Notes under the pieces: generated by a model
The model's input: only the letters and a program-made list of their open reading frames with translations
Told to the model about the DNA's origin: nothing
The model's database searches: none
Shown here: piece after piece, positions 38,416-46,803 of the stretch
Numbering within the stretch: the first letter of the stretch is position 1
How the letters are laid out: every line of letters begins with the position of its first letter
Source: Myxococcota bacterium
GTDB lineage: Bacteria; Myxococcota_A; UBA796; JAFGLY01
Assembly: GCA_024276675.1 (NCBI GenBank)
Contig: JAJRWT010000027.1
Coordinates: forward strand, 124,001 to 188,000
DNA length: 64,000 bases
Direction: 5' to 3'
Made by a program: the position numbers and the translations under genes

Positions 38416-39641
38416 GCCGCGACCCCGTACAGTTGGAAGTCCAACTCCATCTCGAAGATGGTGCTGCCGTTTGTGGGATCCATCTCCCGAAGGGCATAGT
38501 ATGGAGAAGCTCCATCGCTGAAGCTGACGCCCATCCAGAGGTTTCCGTCGGAATCCACCGCCATATCGCTCACCTGGTCCACGGGCCAGACTTGTCCCTG
38601 GTTACCCTCCAGGTCGTAATGTGCCACCTGCTGCTCCCCTTCCTTGTAGGCCAACCACAAACCACTGTGATCCGAATCGAAGGCAACCGCCTCGATTGCG
38701 GTGCCCAGTGATTCTTCGGAAACCAAAAAGCCCTGGCTGCTTCCGGATTTCAGGTCCACCAGCTCGATACCACCGTTGTACTCGTACTGGAAATCGGCAG
38801 ACCAGGTGCCACCCTGCGAAAGGTACAGGTTTTCGCCCACGACTACCATGGGCCCCACGGGCCATCCATCCTGGATGTCCATCGTACGCACCACCGACCA
38901 CGAAGAGGTGTCGACCACCGCAAGCATGGCATCTCCGTAGCTGTACGTGCCCTGATCGTATCGAGCCAGGGCCACATAGAGCAGAGTGCCGTCCTTGACC
39001 AAGGCCAGTGGTTCCGCGAGACCATCGGCGTCTGCCAAACCCGAGAGGTCAACCGAGGCGTAGAGACTGCCGTCCATCTCCAGGACCTGCAGATCCGCAA
39101 CTCCGTACTGGGCCAGTACGAGCTTGTCACCGATGTCCAGGATGTCGTAGGGATTGGCGTATGGCTCCAGCTCTATGCTGTTGGCAAGGCTCCCATCCGA
39201 TGGATCCACCAGATGCACACTGTCGCCTTCTGAGTTCCATCGGTCCAGAAGAAACATCCATGGCCCGCTACAAGCTGGATAGGTGTCGGGGTTGCCGGTC
39301 TTCTGGAGAGATCGAAGGATGGCAGGCTCCTTGGCCAGTTCCAGGACAGCCCAGGAGCCCTGCCATGCGGTCCAGTTCGCCGTGGTCAGAACGATGCGCG
39401 GATCGCCCAGGTACTCACCATCGGTAAAACCGTTCCCACCAGAGCCCGTATCGCCCGTTTCCGGTACATCGGTATCCGCGTCGGTGTCGGTATCCGCGTC
39501 GGTGTCGGTATCCGCGTCGGCGTCGGTATCCGTGTCGGTGTCGGTGGACGCTGAGGTATCAGCAGTTTCTTTTGTTTCTTCTGCACCGCAGCCCGGGCCC
39601 CACAGCGCGAAGGCAAAAAAAATCCACGGAAGGCATCTCAT
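38403..39641 (-). CDS. riboswitch-controlled beta-propeller surface protein (BtuG-like candidate)
   Basis: 412 residues from ATG 39641 (GGAGGACACG before it; the frame extends further but that lies in the riboswitch). Signal peptide MRCLPWIFFAFALWGPGC, then an Asp/Thr repeat linker and a beta-propeller with blade-like units: HLVDPSDGSLANSIEL, ADLQVLEMDGSLYASVDL, AVVDTSSWSVVRTMDI, IELVDLKSGS and REMDPTNGSTIFEMEL. BtuG of Bacteroides is a surface beta-propeller lipoprotein that captures B12; the propeller plus cobalamin control makes an analogous job likely. No btuB receptor lies in the window. Lipidation is plausible but the lipobox is non-canonical. Confidence 0.8.
   Translation of the reverse strand: MRCLPWIFFAFALWGPGCGAEETKETADTSASTDTDTDTDADADTDTDADTDTDADTDVPETGDTGSGGNGFTDGEYLGDPRIVLTTANWTAWQGSWAVLELAKEPAILRSLQKTGNPDTYPACSGPWMFLLDRWNSEGDSVHLVDPSDGSLANSIELEPYANPYDILDIGDKLVLAQYGVADLQVLEMDGSLYASVDLSGLADADGLAEPLALVKDGTLLYVALARYDQGTYSYGDAMLAVVDTSSWSVVRTMDIQDGWPVGPMVVVGENLYLSQGGTWSADFQYEYNGGIELVDLKSGSSQGFLVSEESLGTAIEAVAFDSDHSGLWLAYKEGEQQVAHYDLEGNQGQVWPVDQVSDMAVDSDGNLWMGVSFSDGASPYYALREMDPTNGSTIFEMELDFQLYGVAACNP
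39470..39549. repeat. in-frame 18-bp tandem repeat coding for an Asp/Thr linker
   Basis: Three near-identical units of the type TCCGCGTCGGTGTCGGTA plus degenerate copies encode alternating Thr-Asp and Ala-Asp just after the lipoprotein cysteine of the beta-propeller protein. Units are multiples of three bases, so gain or loss changes linker length and not frame. Confidence 0.85.
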
Positions 39642-39642
39642 C

Positions 39643-39700
39643 GTGTCCTCCAGACCCCGGAACATGAGGAGGAAGGACACCCGACAGGGGTGCCACCGCC
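39643..39700 (-). promoter_or_regulatory. expression platform: ribosome-site sequestering hairpin
   Basis: On the minus strand GTGTCCTTCC (39671-39680) can pair with GGAGGACAC (39643-39651), which contains the Shine-Dalgarno of the beta-propeller gene; one base bulges. The bases GGGTGTC (39676-39682) can alternatively pair with GGCACCC (39688-39694). The two hairpins are mutually exclusive. There is no T-run. This predicts control of translation rather than of termination. Confidence 0.6.
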
Positions 39701-39729
39701 AATCCCATTCCCGGGGATCCTTGGGTGGT

Positions 39730-39895
39730 TTGGCGTGGGGCAGGTTTCCCGGCTCACGGCCTGTATCCCTGTCGCCTTCCCAGGCAAGCACGCCCAGTGG
39801 CCTTGTGACAGGGCCTGACCGTTCACGGTGGCGGGACCGCGCCGGATTTTCACCGGCTTCCCTCGAAGACTCGCCTACTACAAGCGAGTCATCCC
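39730..39895 (-). promoter_or_regulatory. cobalamin riboswitch aptamer
   Basis: Read on the minus strand, GGGAAGCCGGTGAAAATCC, then GGCGCGGTCCCGCCACCGTG, then GCCACTGGGC ... CCTGGGAAGGCG and, last, GAGCCGGGAAACCTGCC occur in the order and spacing of the AdoCbl (class I) cobalamin riboswitch; the last block is the B12-box. The 5' part has a hairpin GACTCGC...GCGAGTC (39868-39890) closing an additional helix. It sits between trxB and the beta-propeller gene, 90 bp before that start, on the same strand, so it controls the two surface-protein genes. Confidence 0.95.
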
Positions 39896-40032
39896 CAGAC
39901 CTTGTACAGTATCTGGAATGTCAAGCCCGTTGCACGGGCCTTGAAGCTCTTACTCCGAGCGCCATGGATTTGCAAGCACAGGACGGCAAGCAACTCCTGC
40001 TGGGTCTGCCGTCTCCTGAGACATCCAAGCGC

Positions 40033-40983
40033 TCAACCTTCCTGGCGGGCTTCCAACCAACGCTCAGCCTCGATGGCAGCCATGCAACCACTGCCCGCTG
40101 CCGTGATGGCCTGCCGGAAGACTTGGTCCTGCACATCTCCGCAGGCGAACACTCCGGGTATGCTGGTGGCGGTGCTGTCAGGCCTGGTGAGCAGGTAGCC
40201 CTTGCCATCGGTTTCGAGCCAGTCGCGGAAGGGGCCGGTATTGGGATGATGGCCGATGGCAAGGAAGAAACCTGTGGCGTCCAGCACCGACTCCTCTGCT
40301 GTGGACACGTCACGCAGCTTGACGGCTTCCACGCTATCCTTGCCCATGACCTCCACAACGACTTTGTTCAGAGCCCAATGGATCTTTGGGTTCTTTCGGG
40401 TGCGCTCCTGCATGATTTTGCTGGCGCGAAGCTCCTGCCGCCTGTGGACCACGGTTACCTTGCTGGCGAAACGAGTAAGGAAGTTGGCTTCTTCCATTGC
40501 CGAGTCACCTCCCCCCACAACCACTATGTGTTGATCCCTGAAAAAGAAACCGTCGCAGGTGGCGCAAGCGCTCACTCCCCTGCCCTTGAGACGTTCTTCG
40601 CTGGGAAGGCCCAGGTAGCGGGCAGTGGCTCCGGTGGCGATGATGACGGTTCTGGCCAGGCCTTTCTCGCCGCCGTCCAACCTGTATTTGAACGGCCATT
40701 GGTCCAGGAATGTTGCCTCTACACGATCTGGCAGGAGTTTTGCGCCGAAACGCTCGGCCTGCCGTCGAAATCGCTCCATCAGCTCCGGCCCCATCATTCC
40801 TTCTGGAAAACCTGGGTAGTTCTCGACTTCGGTGGTCGTGGTCAACTGACCGCCTGGCTGTATGCCCTCGTAGACAACTGGGTCAAGGTTGGCACGAGCC
40901 GCGTAGATGGCCGCAGTCAGACCTGCCGGGCCTGAACCGAAGACCACTACATCATGGATTTCTTTCTTGCTTTCTGAAGACAT
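40033..40983 (-). CDS. trxB: thioredoxin reductase
   Basis: 316 residues from ATG 40983, with GGAGG five bases upstream. [21 protein letters not shown] binds FAD, the redox pair is in [28 protein letters not shown] binds NADPH and [27 protein letters not shown] closes the pattern. It reduces thioredoxin with NADPH in the cytoplasm. Transcription continues toward the riboswitch about 140 bp downstream; a promoter for the riboswitch is expected in 39900-40030 but none is clear. Confidence 0.96.
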   Translation of the reverse strand: MSSESKKEIHDVVVFGSGPAGLTAAIYAARANLDPVVYEGIQPGGQLTTTTEVENYPGFPEGMMGPELMERFRRQAERFGAKLLPDRVEATFLDQWPFKYRLDGGEKGLARTVIIATGATARYLGLPSEERLKGRGVSACATCDGFFFRDQHIVVVGGGDSAMEEANFLTRFASKVTVVHRRQELRASKIMQERTRKNPKIHWALNKVVVEVMGKDSVEAVKLRDVSTAEESVLDATGFFLAIGHHPNTGPFRDWLETDGKGYLLTRPDSTATSIPGVFACGDVQDQVFRQAITAAGSGCMAAIEAERWLEARQEG

Positions 40984-41280
40984 CTCTGCCTCCTGGATGC
41001 CTCCGGTCCACGCTCGATGAAGGGAGACGTTGTTGAGACTCGGAAGGTCTTGTTGAGAAGTTGAACTTCGATGCACATGGACCTGATCCTTTTAGCCTCC
41101 AAAACGTTTCAGGCAAGCCGAAGAACTCTCTCATACAGGGTCACATTGTCTTCCCCGGACGCCAGTTGGGATCCCACACTTCGACCAGCAAGCCAAACAC
41201 GGATGTCCAACACGAAATGAACATAATGCAGAAGACAGGACTGGCAGAGACCATCGCTCCCTTCCCGCAGGACAGATCCG

Positions 41281-41727
41281 ACCTTCCCAGGGAGTTGGAC
41301 CCAGATTACGGCCCTTGAGTCGAGCTTCCTCCACGAAGTACATCGACGGGCACCCACGCTTCTGTTCGTGCTGAACAAGGTGGACTACCTGAACGAAGAG
41401 GACCAGACCGATCTCCTGAACTTCCTGGCCGGGGTTCTGGCAGAACAGCACTTGGCCCAAACACCCATCTTCCCCTTGTCAGCCAAGCTTGGACTCTCCG
41501 CCAGGTTGCAGGACGACGCCCATGTCTGGTCCGAGAGCTGTGTCAAGGTACTGGAGGATCATCTCAAGAACTTCCTGGGCAATCACAAACAGACAGCCCC
41601 CACCTCCTCCCTGGCTCTCAAGGCCGACAACATCCTCAATTTCATTCATCTCAGTCCAGGAGTCGTCGGGAAAGAGGCTGCCGGAAACAGCCGGCCCGGG
41701 CCCCGGCGAGGGGCGCCAGGCACGTAA
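41281..41727 (+). pseudogene. remnant of a dynamin-like GTPase
   Basis: In one frame from about 41300, TALESSFLHEVHRRAP is followed by TLLFVLNKVDYLNEEDQ, which contains the G4 motif NKxD of bacterial dynamin-like GTPases, then a helical segment VKVLEDHLKNFLGNHKQ. The P-loop half expected before it (GxxxxGKS) is missing; the preceding bases have stops in this frame and only faint traces of the G3 region in another frame (GVG). The reading frame ends in unrelated proline/glycine-rich sequence from 41640. An ATG-like start inside the G4 motif would not make a working GTPase. A decayed gene is the best explanation. Bases 41640-41940 hold only G/C-rich sequence with no recognised element. Confidence 0.65.
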
Positions 41728-41943
41728 CGCGCCGCAACGGATGCCGTGCTCTGCTGGATATCGGGCGTTGAAGGCGTATTGAAATACGTCAAAGATCCTA
41801 CCCCCAAAGGGGGAGGCTGGGAGGGGGGGGGAAGACGCTGCACGATGTCCACCAGGACCCGGCGCAGTAGCGCATGGCGCTCCGCAGCGGGCCCGAGCCT
41901 TCCCGACGGCTCCCAGCGCCACATCCCGGGGATCCCAGCGTTC

Positions 41944-42384
41944 TCACCTGTTGGCTAACCTGGAAAAAATCTCGCGCCAATATCCCAACGACGAAAAAGC
42001 CAGTGCTCCACCCACGGCCAGGTAGGGCACAGCCAGGTACTGCCGGGGAACCGATGAATGCCGCAACGCAAGTCCAAGTCCGATCATCATCACAACGATC
42101 CCCCAACTCTTCAGCGACTGGAAGGCAAAGATACAGGGCTGTTCGTTCATGACCGAAATACGGACGATGTTTTTCCCCACCAACTTCCGAAAACTGAATC
42201 GCTGAAACAGGATCGCAGCCATGACTCCCCCAGGAGCCAGGACCAGCGGCAGGTATCCGCCTGCCTCATATAGCCAGCACAGTGCCTTGAAGATCAACAT
42301 GGTGCCCACTACGGCCCACATGGCTCCTGACAGAAACAGGAGCACCCAGGGGCGTACGGACGGCTTCAGCCTGGCGAGTTTCAT
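41944..42384 (-). CDS. small four-helix membrane protein
   Basis: 146 residues with four hydrophobic segments (about 12-36, 43-60, 91-108 and 114-134) and a basic loop RFSFRKLVGKNIVRI between the second and third. The loop plus FAFQSLKSW and LRHSSVPRQYLAVPYL give it the look of a conserved small membrane family that I have seen unnamed in several phyla. Function unknown. It stands alone between the dynamin remnant and the GH63-like gene. Confidence 0.6.
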   Translation of the reverse strand: MKLARLKPSVRPWVLLFLSGAMWAVVGTMLIFKALCWLYEAGGYLPLVLAPGGVMAAILFQRFSFRKLVGKNIVRISVMNEQPCIFAFQSLKSWGIVVMMIGLGLALRHSSVPRQYLAVPYLAVGGALAFSSLGYWREIFSRLANR

Positions 42385-42481
42385 TTCTCTTCCCCCAGAT
42401 CGGTGACATGCATGGCCAACGGGGAGCCGCCTGAACCCGCGCCTTTCATGTTCTTTTCACGGTTAACAACTCCAGTCGGAA

Positions 42482-43735
42482 TCAAGGTGGAGGATTCATA
42501 ACCAGGTCCAGAACAAGAGCCGCGGTCCAGGTGAAATCCGGCGCGCCGCCGCCCTGGCCGGTGTGTGGGTTGAAATGCTCGCGAAAACCGGAAGTTTCCA
42601 CCAGATCCAGCGTTCGCCCGGCCAGGAGCCTGGCCTGGCGATGGAATCCGTGGCGCTGCAAGCCCCGTATCACCAACCAGTTCACGTTCACCCAGGTTGG
42701 ACCACGCCAGTACCTGCGTGGTTCAAAGCTGGAATCACACGGTGGCACCGTAGGTATGGGCCATCGAGCCCGGTATTCCGAGTCCAGACGCTCCAACATC
42801 CTGGCGGTGTGCGATTGAGAGATGGGAGCCACCAGGGGGACAAGTTCCCATGCTCCCGCCTGGGAAACATGCTGTTTGACTCGAATGTCGAAATCCCTGA
42901 ATCCATTCTCGGTCCACAGATGTTCCAGGCCACGCTTCAGGGCGCTCAAACGTTCGTTGCTCCCTACACGACAGTCCAGCCTGCGCCCCAGGTCCAGCAG
43001 GGCCTCTTCTGCCCATGCCAGGATAGCGGTAAATGCCACATCCTCTACTAGGAAAGGGCTTCGCTCAACCGCTCTGGCCTGGCGAAAATCTGCGCGACGC
43101 ACCTGTTCCACCAGCCAGGCGTAGCGCCGGTATTCGTGGTCGTGTGGACGCTCTTCGGGGTTCCCCAGGGAGGTATCCACCCTCTTGAAGGCCAGTTCTT
43201 CCGGGGGCTCCCAACGCATCAGGGCAGCGTCCCAGCGGGGCGCGTTGTCCATCCCACTTTCCCATGGGTGGAGCAAGGCCACCGCACCATCGTCCAGGGG
43301 ATCACGTTCCTTTAGCAAGAACTGGTGCCAGGCCTCCAGGGCCGGCAACAGCGCCAGCACTTCATCCTCTACTGTGCTACCACCTCGTTCCAGTAAAAAT
43401 GAGGCTGCAACGGCAGCCACCGGAGGCTGGGTGATGGAGGAACGGGGTGGACTCATGCCCTGAGTCCCCCAGAACGTAGGCCCCGGGGCGTATTCCACAG
43501 AGGGATCCAGTGCCGAGAACCTTATGTGCGGCACGTTTCCGTCGGGCCAGGCAGCATGCAACATTCGACGGAGTTCCCGCACACCACGCAAAGGATCGAT
43601 CCATGACCAACCTATCGCAGAAAAGGCAGAGTCCCAGTTCCACTGATGAGGGTAGAGTCGTGGCGATGGTACGCAATGGGAACCCCGGTCGTTGGCGCGG
43701 ATCAAAGCAATACAGGAATCGACCAGAGCACTCAT
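42482..43735 (-). CDS. GH63-like (alpha,alpha)6-barrel glycoside hydrolase
   Basis: 417 residues from ATG 43735; the frame extends to 43786, but that would overlap the tRNA terminator. [31 protein letters not shown] and [19 protein letters not shown] are the conserved blocks of GH63/GH37-type hydrolases such as mannosylglycerate hydrolase, including candidate catalytic acids. No signal peptide, so it acts inside the cell, perhaps on a compatible-solute glycoside or trehalose-like sugar. The exact substrate cannot be read. Confidence 0.8.
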   Translation of the reverse strand: MSALVDSCIALIRANDRGSHCVPSPRLYPHQWNWDSAFSAIGWSWIDPLRGVRELRRMLHAAWPDGNVPHIRFSALDPSVEYAPGPTFWGTQGMSPPRSSITQPPVAAVAASFLLERGGSTVEDEVLALLPALEAWHQFLLKERDPLDDGAVALLHPWESGMDNAPRWDAALMRWEPPEELAFKRVDTSLGNPEERPHDHEYRRYAWLVEQVRRADFRQARAVERSPFLVEDVAFTAILAWAEEALLDLGRRLDCRVGSNERLSALKRGLEHLWTENGFRDFDIRVKQHVSQAGAWELVPLVAPISQSHTARMLERLDSEYRARWPIPTVPPCDSSFEPRRYWRGPTWVNVNWLVIRGLQRHGFHRQARLLAGRTLDLVETSGFREHFNPHTGQGGGAPDFTWTAALVLDLVMNPPP

Positions 43736-43786
43736 TACAAGACCGTTTTCAGCAGGACCGCGATAAAGGGCGTCGTGGAGGCCCAT

Positions 43787-43817
43787 GCAAGAAAAGGCCC
43801 GGCGGAACCGGACCTTT
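43787..43817 (-). terminator. Rho-independent terminator after tRNA-Pro
   Basis: On the minus strand AAGGTCCGG pairs with CCGGGCCTT over nine base pairs (one G-U) around a 5-base loop, followed by TTTCTT. It lies 6 bases after the tRNA-Pro 3' end and before the GH63-like gene. Confidence 0.75.
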
Positions 43818-43822
43818 CAGGA

Positions 43823-43899
43823 TGGTCGGGGCGACTGGATTCGAACCAGCGACCACTTGAACCCCATTCAAGTGCGCTACCAGACTGCGCTACGCCCCG
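43823..43899 (-). tRNA. tRNA-Pro (anticodon GGG)
   Basis: 77 bases, cloverleaf complete. Acceptor CGGGGCG pairs with CGCCCCG, the D-arm is GCGC...GCGC, the anticodon stem CTTGA/TCAAG encloses ATGGGGT with anticodon GGG, and the T-arm has GGTTCGAATCC. The 3' CCA is encoded. It reads CCC and CCU. Confidence 0.95.
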
Positions 43900-43935
43900 A
43901 AATCGCGGTGAGCTTATCTTTGCACCGGGGATTGG

Positions 43936-44316
43936 TCAAGGACCATCGTTGATGGCTTCGTCCTTCAGGGATCGAAGTCTTTCGCGAATAGCTTCCACAC
44001 GCTGGATGGTTTCATTGATAGCTTCGCTGGAAATACCTGGATCCAGGTTTGGCGTTTCCTTCAACAGTTTCCGGGCTCCAGCCACCGTGAAGCCCTTCTG
44101 GTGGAGCAGATGGCGAATTCGAAGGAAGCGAGAGATGTCCTGCTTGCGGTAGAGGCGCTGCCCGCTGACCGAGCGCTGGGGCTTGATCTGGAACTCGTTT
44201 TCCCAGTAGCGAAGAACATGTGGTTCGACGCCGATGACAGATGCTACCTCGCCAATCCGGAAGAACAACTTGTCAGGAAGCTGTTTCAATACCTTCGAGG
44301 GATCCTCCGAACTCAT
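43936..44316 (-). CDS. MerR-family transcriptional regulator
   Basis: 126 residues. [25 protein letters not shown] is the MerR helix-turn-helix, [19 protein letters not shown] the wing. A short C-terminal coiled coil follows with no metal-binding cysteines. In many deltaproteobacteria this gene lies behind ihfA, as here, with a 4-bp overlap. Its effector and targets are unknown. Confidence 0.9.
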   Translation of the reverse strand: MSSEDPSKVLKQLPDKLFFRIGEVASVIGVEPHVLRYWENEFQIKPQRSVSGQRLYRKQDISRFLRIRHLLHQKGFTVAGARKLLKETPNLDPGISSEAINETIQRVEAIRERLRSLKDEAINDGP

Positions 44317-44636
44317 TCGCCATCCCCGTTCAACTGCGCCTTGAGAAGTTGTGATGTCTTGAAAACCAACACCCGCCGCTTGCTGATGACTATCTTCTCC
44401 AGGGTCTTGGGGTTCTGCCCCATCCTGGCTGCCTTGTCCCGAACACTGAAACTCCCGAAACCTGAAATCTTGAGCCGACCGTCATCGGTCGACAACAGCG
44501 CTTCCTTGATAATGCTCAGTGTCTCTTCGACGAGAAGTTTCGCCTCGCGATGAGTAATGCCCACCCTCTCGTGAACCAATCGTACCAAACCGGCTTTGGT
44601 CAGAGTCCCCTTTCCGTTGCCATCCTGGAGCACCAT
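44313..44636 (-). CDS. ihfA: integration host factor alpha subunit-like DNA-binding protein
   Basis: 107 residues. [27 protein letters not shown] and [24 protein letters not shown] match HU/IHF, with the DNA-bending proline arm at GQNPKT and the alpha-type C-terminus. It bends DNA together with a beta subunit. The stop overlaps the merR start. Confidence 0.9.
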   Translation of the reverse strand: MVLQDGNGKGTLTKAGLVRLVHERVGITHREAKLLVEETLSIIKEALLSTDDGRLKISGFGSFSVRDKAARMGQNPKTLEKIVISKRRVLVFKTSQLLKAQLNGDGE

Positions 44637-44699
44637 TTCCTCCCCATCCTCCAGATCCTGAAGGCAAGCCCATTACGACCACCCAAACATAAGACCCTT

Positions 44700-45206
44700 C
44701 TATCCCGAGTCCTGTGAATCCAACGAGCTATCGTACCACAGACGAAATGTGAGTATGTCACTGCGGTGTTCGCCGTCGTCGCCAACGGAGATCAGAGTTG
44801 TGGTATAGATGCCCTCGTCGGCCGAGTCGGGATCCATCTCGTACTCGTCCTCACCCCTGTCGCCGCTATCGGTACGCACCGTGGCCCTACCAACGGTGTC
44901 TTCGTAGTCGTCATAGACCTCCACCACAACGAAATGCTCTGTACCTATGGGACCTCCGCCAGGATCCACCGAGGCAACTCCCACTTCGACCTGCCCCGAG
45001 GTGCTGTGCAGGACAGTCGAAACGGTATCCTGCACTTCATCCACACCCACCTGAATGGTTACGGTGTCGTCTTCGGCATTGAACTGGATCCATTCGATCT
45101 CGTCACTACCATTACAAGCTGAACCCAATAGCAGGGCAAACACGAGGAACCATGGGGAGATCCCCGTCCCAGCAGGCAACACGCTGCTTGCCAACGTGAC
45201 GGTCAT
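44700..45206 (-). CDS. acidic secreted lipoprotein of unknown function
   Basis: 168 residues with a hydrophobic signal segment (PWFLVFALLLGSAC; lipobox LGSAC) and an acidic beta-rich mature part. No family recognised. It occupies the place between rplT and ihfA where pheS and pheT stand in many deltaproteobacteria. The first 17 residues before the hydrophobic segment may be too long; an internal start is possible. Confidence 0.6.
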   Translation of the reverse strand: MTVTLASSVLPAGTGISPWFLVFALLLGSACNGSDEIEWIQFNAEDDTVTIQVGVDEVQDTVSTVLHSTSGQVEVGVASVDPGGGPIGTEHFVVVEVYDDYEDTVGRATVRTDSGDRGEDEYEMDPDSADEGIYTTTLISVGDDGEHRSDILTFRLWYDSSLDSQDSG

Positions 45207-45275
45207 CGGTTGAAAGCTCTCAATGTCAAGGTTGTTGTTGCAAATCTGGCTGCAGGGCTGAGCCCGGGCTGGTAT

Positions 45276-45629
45276 TCAAGACAGAGCTTCCTGGGCCTTC
45301 TCCACAAGAGCAGCAAAGGAGTCAGGATCATCTATGGCCAGAGCGGCGAGGCTCTTCCGGTCTATTTGGATGTCCGAAAGCTTGAGTCCGTGTATGAACT
45401 TACTGTAGGACAAGCCATGAGGTCGGGTAGCCGCTGATATCCGCTGGATCCACAGGCGCCTGAAATCCCGCTTCCGGAGTTTTCGGCCTACGTAGGCCTG
45501 CTGGTCCGCTTTCATTACCAGGGAAAGCGCCTGCCGATACCTGCGGCGGCCTCCGAAGAATCCTTTGGTGCGCTTTGCAAGTGCTTTTTTACGGGTCTTA
45601 CGTATTTTTGCTCTGGTTACGCGAGCCAT
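45276..45629 (-). CDS. rplT: 50S ribosomal protein L20
   Basis: 117 residues from ATG 45629, AAAGGAGACC before it. RVTRAKIRKTRKKALAKRTK, GRKLRKRDFRRLWIQRI and YSKFIHGL are L20 hallmarks. It binds 23S rRNA early in assembly and can repress its own operon. Confidence 0.97.
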   Translation of the reverse strand: MARVTRAKIRKTRKKALAKRTKGFFGGRRRYRQALSLVMKADQQAYVGRKLRKRDFRRLWIQRISAATRPHGLSYSKFIHGLKLSDIQIDRKSLAALAIDDPDSFAALVEKAQEALS

Positions 45630-45734
45630 TTGGTGGTCTCCTTTCAGACCGTTTCCCAACCCAGGATGGCGGTTACGGCGAGGCCGGCGGTCCAGTCAGT
45701 CGGACGCGGGAACATTGCTCCAGAATCAACTGAA

Positions 45735-45935
45735 CTACTTGTATGGAACCAGCTTCTTGGCGGACTTCTGATCCGCTGCACACATCATTCCTGGTTTGCG
45801 AAGATGACGCTTGTTCTTGTGACGTTGCTTGGCCAGGAGGTGGCGCATCTTTGCGCGCTTGAACTTGATGCGGCCACTTCCGGTGACCTTGAAGCGCTTG
45901 GCCGCTCCTCGTCTGGTCTTCATCTTGTTTGCCAT
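45735..45935 (-). CDS. rpmI: 50S ribosomal protein L35
   Basis: 66 residues. MANKMKTRRGAAKRFKVTG and FKRAKMRHLLAKQRHKNKRHLR are L35. It lies between infC and rplT, the universal order. Confidence 0.97.
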   Translation of the reverse strand: MANKMKTRRGAAKRFKVTGSGRIKFKRAKMRHLLAKQRHKNKRHLRKPGMMCAADQKSAKKLVPYK

Positions 45936-45960
45936 GAGTTACCTTCCTGTTCGGACCTGT

Positions 45961-46524
45961 TCAAGCAGAGGGTTGCTTCTTGGCCAGTGGATCGATGAGC
46001 ATGTGCATCTGACGCCCTTCCATCTTCGGAAGCTGGACAACCTTACCCAGATCTTGAACTTCTTCAAAGAAGCGCCGACATTGTTGTTCGCCTATGTCGC
46101 GATGGGCAAGCTCACGCCCCCTGAAACGTACTGTGACCTTTACTTTGTCACCGTCTTCCAGGAAGCGCCTGGCGTGCCGGACCTTCACGTTGAAATCATG
46201 CTGGTCCGTCTTTGGCCTTAGCTTGATCTCTTTGGTGTTGATGATCACCTGCTTGCGTCTGGCCTGAGCTTCCTTCTTCTTCTTGTCGTACTTTAGTTTA
46301 CCGTAATCCGCGATTCGGCATACCGGCGGCCTGGCGTTGGGAGCGACCTCGATGAGATCGAGGCCTCGGCTATGGGCGATGTCCAACGCATCAGGCGTCA
46401 GGAATTCACCCATTTTGTTGCCTTTTTCATCAATTACCAGGACACGCGGAACGCGGATACGTTCGTTGACCCTTATTTCGTCCTTGGCTGGTGCTCGATC
46501 GAAGCCTCTCCTCGGTCGCCTCAA
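45961..46524 (-). CDS. infC: translation initiation factor IF-3
   Basis: 187 residues. INERIRVPRVLVID-like N-domain (VNERIRVPRVLVIDEKGNKMG), linker KKKKEAQARRKQ and C-domain TDQHDFNVKVRHARRFL with VTVRFRGRE. It starts at TTG 46524, with GGAGAGG just upstream. A rare start codon for infC fits the known autoregulation in which IF-3 discriminates against its own non-AUG start. tRNA-Val is 130 bp upstream. Confidence 0.95.
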   Translation of the reverse strand: MRRPRRGFDRAPAKDEIRVNERIRVPRVLVIDEKGNKMGEFLTPDALDIAHSRGLDLIEVAPNARPPVCRIADYGKLKYDKKKKEAQARRKQVIINTKEIKLRPKTDQHDFNVKVRHARRFLEDGDKVKVTVRFRGRELAHRDIGEQQCRRFFEEVQDLGKVVQLPKMEGRQMHMLIDPLAKKQPSA

Positions 46525-46656
46525 AACCTCTCCGTTCGCATGAGTCTATCCCAAACAAGGGCTCCACCCGGTACTCGGGTCACCCTTGACATCGTTGTTA
46601 ATTCCGCCCGACAGCAGGACATTGTTCTTCAACTGCTACAAAGGGCAGATCATAGA

Positions 46657-46728
46657 TAGGCACGGGCGGTTTCGAACCGCCGACCTCCGCCGTGTCAGGA
46701 CGGCGCTCTTCCACTGAGCTACGTGCCT
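46657..46728 (-). tRNA. tRNA-Val (anticodon GAC)
   Basis: Acceptor AGGCACG pairs with CGTGCCT; D-stem GCTC/GAGC; anticodon stem CCGTC/GGCGG around CTGACAC with anticodon GAC; T-arm GGCGGTTCGAAACCGCC. CCA is not encoded. It lies between secF and infC. Confidence 0.93.
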
Positions 46729-46803
46729 CCACAAAACCCACAGGTAACGCTACGCAAGAAGGCGCGCAAGACAAAAGACCCCCGTCGGATGGCAAGGCGA
46801 GCT

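Noticed and set aside
39470..39549. Tandem repeat as a phase-variation switch
   Set aside because: The repeat unit is a multiple of three, so copy-number change cannot shift the frame.
41820..41850. G-run beside a CCCCC-AAA-GGGGG hairpin as a terminator or quadruplex
   Set aside because: No T-run follows and the short hairpin has a three-base loop; the G-run may be a sequencing weak spot. No evidence of function.
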